This document shows positions 21,595-31,757 of a stretch of 64,000 nucleotides of DNA, one piece after another. The notes beneath the pieces are model-generated. The model was not told where the DNA came from and did not search any database. It was given only the letters and a program-made list of their open reading frames with translations. A program made the position numbers and the translations under genes. Source of the stretch: Cycas panzhihuaensis (taxonomy: Eukaryota; Cycadophyta); NCBI GenBank assembly GCA_023213395.1, contig CM041465.1:159843741-159907740 (forward strand), in the 5' to 3' direction. The first letter of the stretch is position 1. The number at the start of each line of letters is the position of its first letter.

Positions 21595-22467
21595 CTATAA
21601 GGAGTTGAACTCACCTTCATTATCAGTTCTTAAACATTTGATTAACCTACCAATGCTCTTCTCAACCAAATCCTTAAACTGCTTAAACACACTAAAAACT
21701 TTAGATTTTATTTTCAAAAAATAAACCCATACCTTTTCAAAGTAATCATCTATAAATGTGATAAAGTATAATAATCTTTCATGAGATATTATAGGGGCTA
21801 GTCCCCATACATTCAAATGTACATAATCTAGAACACCTTTACTAGTGTGACTTCCTACTTTAAACCCAAGTCTATTTTGCTTTCCAAAAATACAATGTTT
21901 ATAAAACCTTAAATTTGAAAGTTGTAAGTTAGGAAGTAATTTGTGGTTCATCAGCATCTTAAGTCCTTTCTTACTCATGTACCCAAGTCTCTGATGCCAT
22001 AAATGAGCTAGATCTTCTATGGTCTTTGATGCTATAGCTATATGGTTGACATCTATACTTCCCACCAAAATATAAAGGTTTCCTTTCTTTAAGGCTTTCA
22101 TAACAACCAAGGCATCCTTTGATACCTTCAAGACTCCTTCACGACCTATGTACATATAACCACTAGAATCTAGTTCACCCAAGAAAATCAGATTTCTTTT
22201 TAGATTAGGTACATGTCTAACTTTAGTTAATATTCTCACTACATCATTAAACATTTTAATTGTGATGCTACCAATGCCCATTTTCTTACAAGAAACTTTA
22301 TTTCCCATAAGTACATCACCACCATTATGAGTTTGGTATGATAAAAACCAACTCTTATGTGGATACATATGGTGTGAAGCACCTAAATCCAATAACAAAT
22401 TATAATGATAATTGGAAACATTATAATCAATCAAGACATCATCATCTGTACCTTGATTTAAATCCAC
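21595..22467 (-). pseudogene. Copia-2 protease and integrase N-terminal half (290-codon open frame)
   Basis: Protease at the N-terminus: LLLDLGASHHMYPHKSWF at about residues 24-41, where D-L-G stands for D-S-G. The pre-integrase zinc region follows at about 150 (HLWHQRLGYMSKKGLKML, then KHCIFGKQ), with one His and one Cys of HHCC changed to Tyr. The core has YVHLNVWGLAP (first catalytic Asp changed to Asn) and CLRTDNEGEF (second Asp kept). The frame is open, but the changes make the enzymes inactive. Confidence 0.9.
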
Positions 22468-22489
22468 CTGCTTAGCCTCCTTGGTAGGA

Positions 22490-23290
22490 TCTTCCTATTT
22501 CTAGAACTCCTTCCTTTTGTAGTAATCCTTCTTGAGGTGACCTATCTTATTGTAGTGCTAACATCTGAGCTTACTCTTCTTACCTTTTGACTTTGACCTT
22601 GATGTATCCCTAGAGCTTTTTCCTCTCTCAATCGTTTTGCCCTTTGCTATCATAGCATTTAGTGTGGTGGTTTCAAGATTAGACTTCCTCCTCACCTTTT
22701 CTGTTAGTAAATAACTTATAATAGAATCATAGTCTAATTCATCTATAATACTCAAACTAATTGAGGTGATAATATTATCCTAAGATTTTGGTAATAAACA
22801 CAACAAGGTAACAACCTTGTCCTCATCCCTAATTATAACATCGATACTATCTAATTGAGAAATAAGAGTATTGAAAACATTTAAATGATCAAGAATTTTT
22901 ATACCTTCCTTTATCCATAATGAGTACAACTACCTCTTCAAGTAGATTCAACTTATCACTGATTTGGTCATGTACAAGCCTTCCAACTGGGTCTATAATC
23001 CTGTTATTATCTTCTCCCCTATAATGTTAAATAGAACTTTATCCACTAAGCACAATCATATTGTGCTAAGAGCCATTTTATCTAGATCATCCCATTCGTT
23101 ATTGTCCATCCCTATAGGTTTCATTGATTTGCCTTCTAGAGTTCTGTACAATCCTTATTGTACTAGAATATCATATGCTTTTAGCTTGCACAACTTGAAG
23201 TTATTATTACCATTAAATTTCTCCACCTCAAACTTTGCATTCATTAGTTTTACCATTTAGTACAAAAATCAACACTGAAACTTTTACAAA
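22490..23290 (-). pseudogene. Copia-2 gag remnant
   Basis: Minus-strand fragments cover a UBN2/Retrotran_gag-like capsid. The clearest is 22558-22755 (SIIDELDYDSIISYLLTEKVRRKSNLE, then a Ser/Lys/Arg-rich stretch). A degenerate zinc knuckle follows (C-stop-HYNKIGHLKKDYY, near 22510-22560) with two Cys lost. The N-terminal part toward 23270 is riddled with stops. Confidence 0.75.
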
Positions 23291-23311
23291 CTTGCTACAA
23301 AAATAAAAGTG

Positions 23312-23323
23312 GCTCTAATACCA
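23312..23323 (-). other. Primer-binding site of copia-2 (tRNA-iMet type)
   Basis: The minus strand reads TGGTATTAGAGC, one base from the canonical initiator tRNA-Met PBS, two bases from the LTR. Confidence 0.9.
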
Positions 23324-23325
23324 TA

Positions 23326-23978
23326 TGTTGAGAAAACAAGGTCCTAATAGCTAGAAACTTCCACCAAGATCTAAATAATTTTGTAGCTAGTTATAGAAAT
23401 TGAAACTAAAATTTAATATGTAAGTTCTTACCCTAGAGAAAATATAATAAATAAATTATAAAGCTAAAACATCACATATACACCAGATATAACATGGTAA
23501 AACCCTAGTAGTGTGCTAGGGAAACATCCACATAGGAAAGGTATCGAGTTTTATTATCAAAAAATAGAGAAATGCACATAATTTGTAATAAAATACTCAC
23601 AACAATAACAACTAGCCATCTCAGTCTTCATAGTATATCCAATACGTTGAATACCATCAACATAATAAAAACCCTAAATTAGGCTATATGAGATAGGCAT
23701 ATAAGATATAAATCTCGACTATTAAATATAGGGTATTTTGAATGAATGATCCTGTTTCTCTTTACAATTTAGCATGTTTTACAATGATAGCTTTTTAGAT
23801 TGAGGCCTACCACCCTTAAATCCCCACTTTGCAGGGGAGTTCTGACACCCCGCGTATCCCCTAACAAAGGGGCCCTTTTACTCGCCTTGGATCCCCTCGC
23901 AAAAGCTGAGGGGAAAAACCATGCTACCAACTTGTCAAAATTTTTATCTCTAAAACATTGTTATCACATTATCTAACA
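23326..23978 (-). repeat. 5' LTR of copia-2
   Basis: Starts tgttgagaaaac and ends tctaaca on the + strand; followed by the duplication acttg. Confidence 0.95.
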
Positions 23979-23983
23979 ACTTG
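23979..23983. repeat. Target-site duplication of copia-2, right copy (ACTTG)
   Basis: Exact copy of 18659-18663; the Tat-M tandem repeat resumes here. Confidence 0.95.
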
Positions 23984-24600
23984 GGATATAACTAAGTGTA
24001 ACCAAGTATAGCCAATTATAACTAGGTATAACTAACTATGATTAGGTGTAACCTTGGTATAACCAAGTGTAAGATCGTAATTATGGCAATCGAGGCATTA
24101 CTAATTTATACTTATAGTGAAGCATAGTATCCTTGTGAGGTAACATCTCTTCTTATAAAAGAGGATGGGGGGAGTAAGGAAGTACATTATGATGTCGTCC
24201 CCCATTGAGGGTGATGCACATCATAACTAAGAGTAGTTTAAGCTCATTTCAAAGTAAGCATACCCCCTACATTGGGAGGCAAAGAGGTCAACTATAAAAC
24301 CTCTTAAGGAATTTCCCATTAGTAACCTTTTCAAACACAAGGCCCTTCAATGTAGCAATTTGATATGCCTTATTGTTTAGGCTTTCTAAGATGATGAATA
24401 GGTCTATCTATTTAGGACCAAATTTTGATAATTGATTATATAAGTATTTGAGTTTGGGGACTTTGTCCCTAAGGACTAAGGGTTATAGTCATGTAAGCTC
24501 ATTATGGGTCTTTCGTGCCTTGGATTTAGAGGCTAAATTTGTTTGAGAAGTGGTAAGGCATCTCTCATTAAGTGCTTCTAAGTCTAATAGATAGGCTTAT
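23984..24600 (-). repeat. Tat-M 3' untranslated region, right part, and pol tail
   Basis: 23984-24075 continues the irregular taaccaagtat-like repeat. 24080-24350 aligns with 61960-62220 (agtttaRgctcatttcaRagYaag; cccctacattgggaggcaaagagg). 24350-24600 is the C-terminal integrase tail in decayed form. Confidence 0.7.
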
Positions 24601-25470
24601 TATCACCATTCTTCATCTATGAACTCTTTAATTTATATTTATAAAGAAGGGATCTTTACTTTAATATGTAAGATCACTTCTCATCTATAGACCAAGGAGA
24701 AACAGGTTATACCTGTGGTTGTCCTAATGGATATTCAATAGGCCCACGAGACTAGGTAAAGTTATAAGTGCCAATCTCTTTAGGACTGGGCCATTGTGTT
24801 CTTTACAATATTGACCAAGGTCTTGTTAAAGGTATCAATCTGGTCGTTAGCTTAAGGATAGTAGAGGGATAAGGTTTTATAAGATATTTCTAACTTTCCA
24901 CAAAGCTCATATATTTCTTTATTGTAAAATATAGTCCTATTATCTATGATTAAGATGTTGAGGACTTTAAATCTACAAATGATATGTTGAAAGATAATGG
25001 TGGTGATAGTCTTTCTCCTCATAGAAGAAAGGGGGGTCACCTTAGTGCACTTTATAAAGTATTCTATTATAGTCAAAATAAACTTATGTTGGTTAAAGAT
25101 GAGGGTGTTATAGCCCTAATGAGATTAAGACCCTATTGGAAGAATGGCCATGGTAATATTATGGCATGTAATACCTCATAAGGTTGGTCAATGATGCTGG
25201 AGTGTTCTTGACACTTTCAACATCATTGGACATATATGTGGGCATATTTAAATAAAGTAGGCCAATGAAACCCCATATGAAGGATCCTTTAGGCCATAAA
25301 TTAACCTCCAAAATAGCCTCTATAAACACTATCATGGCACTCATGGAGGACTTAATTTATTTTATTAGGATTAATGCATTTGTGGAGGATCCCTTCAAAA
25401 GATCTCTTATAAAACACATCCTTAATAAGGAAGTATTATCAAATAATTGCCCTTACATGTAACTTTACCT
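24600..25470 (-). pseudogene. Tat-M integrase remnant
   Basis: Zinc-binding region near 25230-25470 (LHECHDSVYRGYFGG-like), then the core: TIIEYFIKCTKVTPLSS at 25020-25076, IICRFKVLNILIIDNRTIFYNKEIYELC at 24900-24990 with the second catalytic Asp kept, and SLYYPKANDQIDTFNKTL around 24840, where the expected Q-x-E reads Q-I-D. The stretch 24852-25076 is open; the rest carries stops. Confidence 0.8.
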
Positions 25471-25479
25471 TCTCAATTG

Positions 25480-26095
25480 CATCTCGAGGGTACTTTTATT
25501 GAGTCAAATATTAGATAATGTCACTATACCATGTGTCATCGATCAACTTTTATCCTTTAGTTTGTTTGGGAGTGAAGATCATTTCATTAAGTAAGGAATC
25601 ATCAATTGGGGCATTGGAAGAATTAGGAAGGTGTGCATAAGCGAGTTGCTTCGTGATCACCATCCCTTTTTCAGATTTTTAGTTGATAATTTTGAGGTCA
25701 TACTCTTGGAGGAGGATGGCCAACTTGCTAGTTCATTAGCCTACTTACTAGTTTACCTCATTAGTTCTAACCTCATCATGAGGTAACAAAGTGGATTCAA
25801 TTGGACGATCACATGGGTTATATTTCCTAGGATGTAATGCCTTAATTTCTTAATGGTAAACACTGAGGTCAAACATTCCTTTTTAGTGAGAGGATACTTC
25901 ACTTTGACTGTAATAAGTGTATGATATATAAAGTATACAACCCTTTTAGTTTTTTAGTCATCCTATTGGGCAAGCATCACACCAATGGACTCTTCTATTA
26001 CTGATATATAGAGGATAAATGGCTAGTTGAACACAGGTAGGACTAAAATATGAGCCAAAATGAAAGCCTATTTGATATCTTAGAAAGCTTTTTGA
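25480..26095 (-). pseudogene. Tat-M RNase H (gypsy type) remnant
   Basis: Minus-strand fragments: SFIWSPKAQKAF-DIKQAF near 26050-26110, LYISVIEESIGVMLAQ near 25970-26010 (D-x-S site altered to V-I-E-E), YPLTKKECLTSVFTIKKLRHYI near 25870, and KLAILLQEYDLKIIN near 25690. It passes to the integrase through a WYSDIIxYL motif, so no second RNase H is inserted here. Confidence 0.75.
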
Positions 26096-26099
26096 GCTT

Positions 26100-27000
26100 T
26101 AGGAGACCAAATAAATAGGGACCCCTTTTTAAAGAGGTTTGTTAGCAGTTTCATATTTAAAGTGAAGTTCAACAAGAATCACTCAAGAAGCCTAATCATC
26201 CAAAAAATGACATAATTTACCAATGGACTTTTAGTGGAGGTATCTATATTATGGATTTAACCTTATTGAGGTCGAATTGGATCCCTCACTGTGATAGCTT
26301 AAAGCCAACAATTTTCTAGTCATGATGATAGATACACATTTAAGTGGGTTGAGGTTAACATGATATTTTTGACATATAAGGAAGATCTTCCTCAGGTCAT
26401 TAAGGTGGTCAGCTCTCTTACATAAGAGACCCATCAAATCATCCATGAAGACTTCAAGGATTTCATTAATGAGATCATGGAAGATGAAATAAATAGCCTA
26501 TTAGTAAGTAGCACTAATGTTCTTAAGGCTGAAAGGCATTTCTATGTAAGAAAATATCTCCCAGGGAGTAGTGAAAATTGTCTTATGATAGTCCTTATGC
26601 AAGATTTAAATTTGATTGTAACTTGAACAATTATCCATCAAGGACATAACCTTGAATCTGGCAGTCTAATCAATGATTTGGTTGGTAAATAGGAGTGGGA
26701 AATTATTTTTAGGATAAGCATTATTTATGTCCCTAAAGTCCATATAAATGCATATCGACCCATTATTTTTAATGATTGGCATGATGTTAGATACCTACTT
26801 TAGGTAGTCTATAGTTGTAATAAGGTCAATGATATACAACTTTTTAACTTTCATCTTCACAATGGTTGATAGTTTGGGATTTAAAGGCCTTTATTTTTAT
26901 TAGACAAGCCTAGCTCTGAGGATAGTCATTAAGTTGTGGGAGATAATGTTAGGGTCAATCTCTTTCATATTAGTGTAATCCCATGCAAATATATCTTAAA
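26100..27000 (-). pseudogene. Tat-M reverse transcriptase remnant
   Basis: DFRDINNAY-like entry near 26720, MSLMDNCSSYNQI near 26620-26650 (normally MDGFSGYNQI), MPFSLKNISATYQ near 26530, then EVFMDDLMGLLCKRADHLNDLRKIFLICQ at 26365-26455 with the catalytic pair DD intact, and LNPLKC after it. At least ten stops across the domain. Confidence 0.8.
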
Positions 27001-28390
27001 ACCCTCAGAAGAGTTTTGTATACTCCTATCCTCTTAGGGGGAACACTCCACACCAATTTTAATAATCTTATCTAAAGCAAGGATGATATCCCTTATTGCT
27101 CTAGAATAAAGAACATTTATATCTTTGAAATGAGGAGGGGCTTAATCTATTTAAGGATTAAGAGGAATGTTGGTTATGTTGTGGTTGGCCCAAGGGAGCC
27201 AATGGTAAGGCATTTCTAAAACCTCAATTTATGATGGTTTGAAGGTAGGGTAGGGGATGAACCTACTAAGTGTTTGAGTAGGGCTTCATCATTCTTAAAG
27301 CAACCCACACCATGAATGGTTTTACACATGGGAGGTGGAGGTAGGCTTGATTCTAGGGGAACTCATACTGGTCCATTGCTCACTCCATAAAATAAGGGGA
27401 CTCCTCATAAGAGTTTGAGTGGAGTTACAAAAAAGACCAATTTCCCATTATAGAGGAAGGAGTCCCTTGGGGGTAAGGGTCATACACGATTGACTCATCA
27501 TGGGAGAAGGTGGACTCAAAGTCATCATCTAAGTCATACACTTATAGGGGAAAGATTTACCTCATTGATTGGGGTTATGGGAGCTAGATGATTCCCCACA
27601 CATTAAATCATATTAATAGTTCAAAGTGGGAGGAGTGCGATCAAAGAAGGATTATGGCTTGAAGTGGGAGAATCATTAGCGACATGCTAAGGAACTCCTC
27701 CCTAAAAAGTGGCTTGGATAGGGAGAGGAGGAATATGCCTAGTCAGTAATGAACTCCTCCCTGAAAAGTGTCTTAGATAGGGAGAGGAGTATGCCCATTA
27801 GGTATGGAAGTTAGCAAGTCACCACTATGATGGTCTTCGTTAGGTCAATCTAGGTGTTTGTTATGTAGTAATCAAGAAGAACAGTGGGCTAAACAAGCTT
27901 ACACAAGGGGGATTCTCGATAAGAAGGATGTTAGAAAGAGCATGCTCATGGGTTATTATCCAAATTAGGTTGGAATTGACAAGGGCCTAAAGTACAAGGT
28001 TTTGGGCCAAAAGGAGGAGGGGCATCTCTATGAGATGCCTCTTCTTAGGTGGTGGTAAGAAAATCCACTTATTATGGGCGTGGCTCAGATCCCTTATTGT
28101 TTAACTTGGGGTCACTCAAAATGATGAGGTAACCATAGATACTAACCCCTATAGCAGCAAAGCATACTAAGTTTAGTTAAGAAAGAGAGGGATCTTTCCC
28201 TTAATACGGTTCTTCTTCATTGAAGGTAGCTATAAATGGGTCAAGGGGTTCTTTGTCCCCATCCATAGCATCAAATATAGCTTGGCATGCTGGGAGAGAG
28301 GTCTAAGAGGGAAGAGGCTCATGAGTTATAACTTGAACTTGTCCCTCATGGATAAACTTGAGTCATCCTTATAACGAGGAATATACCACT
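27000..28390 (-). pseudogene. Tat-M linker between protease and RT
   Basis: No known domain. The protease-proximal part (about 28390-28000) aligns in protein with the post-protease part of Tat-A (ACQAIFDAMDGDKEPL versus the same region there; GVSIYGYLIILSDPKL versus SIGSYGLAIMSNPQL). It contains a 59-bp tandem duplication (27692-27790). Confidence 0.55.
27692..27790. repeat. 59-bp tandem duplication in the Tat-M linker
   Basis: gaactcctccctRaaaagtg and the following tagggagaggag recur at 27692-27730 and 27751-27790. The period of 59 disrupts the reading frame. Confidence 0.8.
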
Positions 28391-28760
28391 TCCATCTAGT
28401 CCAACCAAGGTTAACCCAAAAGGAGGTTATAGTCAATATCAATATCTAAGACAATGATATCAGTGAGAATGATCTTATCCTCGAGAGTGAGAGGCAGGGT
28501 CATTATCCTTAATGGTGCCTTATCACTCTTATTATACCCTTGGCATTTCTAAGGGATAGGATCAAAATCACGGATGCCTAAATTTTTGAGCATTTGAATG
28601 GTCATTGCATTCACTAAGGAACCATTGTCCATAATAGTCCTCTTCTAAGCAAACTCAAGTATTTTGATTGTAATAATAAAGGGTTAATACCAATGATATT
28701 ACCTCTCACCAGTATGTGGTAGATCATATGGGTTAAAAGAGATAAGGAGAGGGACATGAG
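28390..28760 (-). pseudogene. Tat-M protease remnant
   Basis: Minus-strand residues RTIMDNGSLVNAMTIQMLKNLGI near 28590-28640 carry the D-N-G-S active site typical of Tat-lineage proteases. PLTLEDKIILTDIIVLDIDIDYNLLLG follows near 28440-28500. Nearly the same motif order appears in Tat-A at 50940-51200. One stop falls between LLLG and PWL. Confidence 0.8.
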
Positions 28761-30300
28761 ATGTTTTATCCATGGCATATATGGGTGTGTCCTTTTGGCC
28801 AAGGGCCTCTAGGAGCAAAGCTCATTGATTAGGATATCTTTACAATACATTCATAATGGAAATTCCTATAAACATGCTATGGAGCTCCTCAATAATAGAG
28901 AAGTTCTTCCCCTTGCCTATGGGTTAGGGAAGGCATCATTGCAGGTTATATAATCTTGATTGGACTCGTATGATCTTTAAAACAATTAGGATCTCAGTGG
29001 GGGAGGTCTCAAAATAGGGTTGTTGAGATGTGGGGGCCTCCTTGCCTTCTTTTACTACTTGATAATAAGTCATGGTATAGACCTAAGTGTTCTCTAACAT
29101 GTGTATAACTCACTTGCCCTTAGAGTTAGGGAATAGGGATGAGTTTTGAGCCATAATGATCAAGGGAGAATAGGAATCAACTTAGGGTTTGCCCTTAGGT
29201 TGATTGGATAAAGGGGCAAGTGGGGTCCCTTTCCATTGAGGTTGGGGGAACCCTCTACCTCACCACTTTTAAGGTTATGGTGGTTATTCTAGGGCATCAT
29301 GGTTAGGGAAGGGATCTTGATGAATAAGTTGATCCAGATTTGGCTTGGATGTGGATTGGGAAAAGGGATCCCTTAGGGGGGTGAGCTTGGAATATTGTGC
29401 CTAACATTGAGTATTGTCATGGGCATATTGGCCATGAACCAAACACCACCTCTTCTCAAAAGAGGGTTTTAGCCTCTTCTCTTATGAAGGTTAAGGGCCT
29501 TCTTTTATTGATTATATAGTTTAGGTGGTTTGGTAGACTAGCCTATAATTATGGGATTGAGCATATGGCTTAGTGGGGGCTTGTCATAGTTATAGTCTTA
29601 AATCCTTAAGCGCTCATTTGAAGGAACAAATGATGGAGGTAAATGAACCCATAAACTTTTTGGGGGTACTAAAAGAGGACTTAGATGAAGGTTGTTACAC
29701 CCTTTGGTCATGTAGGGGAGGTAGCGCCTTACGACACTACATATTTCTATTATTTTTTTTAAGACTTGCTTAGATCTCAATAGATTCTAAAGTTAAGCAC
29801 TTAGATATGGTTGAATCACATGCCATTACTCCCATCTTGAGGACCTTAGCATAGACCTTGGGGTATAAAGCATTAATAAAAATGTTCCTATTTAGATATT
29901 CATGCAACATGGCCTTTAAGGAGTGAAGGAGGTCATGGAAATAGATGACAAAGTCTCTGTTGAGCTCATCATGTCCTTGTTTGAGGGAAAGAAGGGTATT
30001 AGCCCCACTCTTGAATAACCTTATAACACTAAAATAGTTGACAGAGGAGTTAAGTAATTATTGGAAGTAATGGATTGAATAGGATGGGAGAGGGTAAAAC
30101 CACTTAAGAGCATCTCCTTGGAGTGACCTAAGAAATAACTTCATTAGGATGTGGTCATCAACTTAATAGTCGATGCATTCCATGGAAAATATGCTAACAT
30201 ATTCTAGGGGGGTACTTAGACGAAGTGCCATCAAACTTGGGTACTTTTGGTGGGTGGGGAGGTAAGTTGATTCTTAAGGCATTTAAGGAAATGGGGCTCA
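28761..30300 (-). pseudogene. Tat-M gag remnant
   Basis: The capsid core lies at about 29750-30280: PPHPPKVPKFDGTSSK, GDALKWFYPLPSYSI, FKSGANTLLSLKQGHDELNRDF, LTLESIEI. It matches Tat-A gag residue for residue over most of its length. A finger of the form C-L-V-H-x4-A-H-D-N-T-Q-C lies near 29405-29450. Downstream to 28761 is the gag-protease spacer. Stops and frame changes throughout. Confidence 0.75.
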
Positions 30301-31740
30301 ACCTATAATCCATGAAGGGGCATGTCTGAGGCTGAACTAAAGGATCAAAGGGAGGATATGAGGGTGATGGGTAACACACAGCTTTGGCATGGGATGGATA
30401 TAAAGAATATATGGGGTAGGAGGTGTATCCTTATTAATGGGGCATATAAGAAGGATTGGGATAAGGCATGCTTCCTAGTTAGTATGGAGGAGCCATACAT
30501 AGATAAGGATAAGTAGGATGTAGGGGTGGTAGAGAGTGTCTTAAACTACCTTGTGCTTAAGCATGATAATAGGAAGCAATATAACCTATTTCCCCTTAAG
30601 GAGTTGGAGTTAGGAAAGATGGAATGAGAGGTACCACAGGTGCCCCTTGATAGAGGTGAAAGGATGGGGTCTATTGAGAGTTATAAGGCATGGGATGTGG
30701 AACGAGGTTTTGCCCAAAGGGTTCCTTGATATGGAGAGCTACTCTATAGGGGTGGAGGGGATCCGCCCCATAAGTGGGGAGAGGGTGAGAACCCCCATGC
30801 CCCCATTGTTAGGATGGGTATCCTAGTGGGACATAGAGTGATGAGTCTACATGGTATGGTTGAGTGTAAATATGTGGTCCTCCTTGATATCTTGTGTATC
30901 AAGGATGGGGAGGAATAGATAGAATAATAGGAGGGACTAAGACTACACTTAGTTAAGGGATTATAGTTTTCAATGCAAGGGGGAGGGGGAGAGGTGTTTA
31001 CCATAGCTTAAGAATAAGTTAGGGTTAGTGTGGACCCTCCCCAAAGTGAGATTCTCATAGCAATAGATGTGATGGATGCATCTTGGGGGAGGGTAGTAGT
31101 GCTTTGAGTGGAAATGGAGGGAGGGATTGGGATAGAGGTCATAATAGAGCTAAATAATAATAGTTGGGCCCACCTGGGGGGCTCTCCTACTACTGATTCA
31201 AAATGGGCCCATAGAGCCTCCTTAGTATCTCATGGTGGGGTGAGTTTGATTAGAAGAGGGGGCATACCCCTCTTACTGACCTAGGGGAGGGGGGAAAGGA
31301 AGAGAAGCCTATTTAGGATTGTGAACCTCTAATTATATGGGTGTGTGTGGTAATTGAGATCTAATAGGACCCGTTAGCTTCATGTGGATAATGAGTCATG
31401 TCACTACCTATGTGGGCGAGATCCTCATAAGGAAAGGGTGCCTTGGATTGAGGCTAATCTTGGGAATATAGACCATATACCCAATCAATGTGATGACCCA
31501 CCATAGGTGACTCTTGGTCACTTAACAAGAGAGAGATGTATGAGCGATCTATATCTAAGGGTTGAAGGCCTCGTAGGTGATGAGAAAAACATTTTATTTA
31601 AAGTTTAACCAACTAGATTGTATGGGAAATATAAATGGAAGGATCATTGTGGGATAGGAATCATATACCCTAACTAAGTGGGAACAATATAAAGAGGTGG
31701 GAAGACCTAAATATACTAAAAGTCTTCTAACTAGCAAGCA
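30301..31740 (-). pseudogene. Tat-M leader and gag N-terminal part
   Basis: Minus-strand frames are Pro/Ser/Tyr-rich (for example SLSPSYYSIYSSPSLI near 30850-30920), like the Pro/Tyr-rich gag N-terminus of Tat-A (48143-49370). No fold is recognisable. The open stretches here are short. Confidence 0.5.
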
Positions 31741-31757
31741 CCCAATATGGTCACTAG
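31741..31757 (-). other. Primer-binding site of Tat-M
   Basis: The minus strand reads CTAGTGACCATATTGGG next to the LTR. The same site in Tat-A is CTGGTGACCATACTAAGG. The ancestor may have been a TGGCGACC-like PBS altered by C-to-T changes; the primer tRNA is not certain. Confidence 0.55.

Larger units (their letters stand above)
18664..23978 (-). mobile_element. Copia-2: complete Ty1/copia element, Tork-like
   Basis: 5315 bp, minus strand, flanked by ACTTG. LTRs of 630 and 653 bp with TGTTGAG...CTAACA ends, an iMet-type PBS, gag with degenerate zinc knuckle, protease, integrase, RT, RNase H and polypurine tract. The protease-linker layout (HMYPHKSWF, then GGDVLMGN, then RHVPNLKRNLI) is that of the Tork/Tnt1 lineage. 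It sits in the short tandem repeats of the Tat-M 3' region. Stops and lost active-site residues show it is inactive. Confidence 0.95.
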
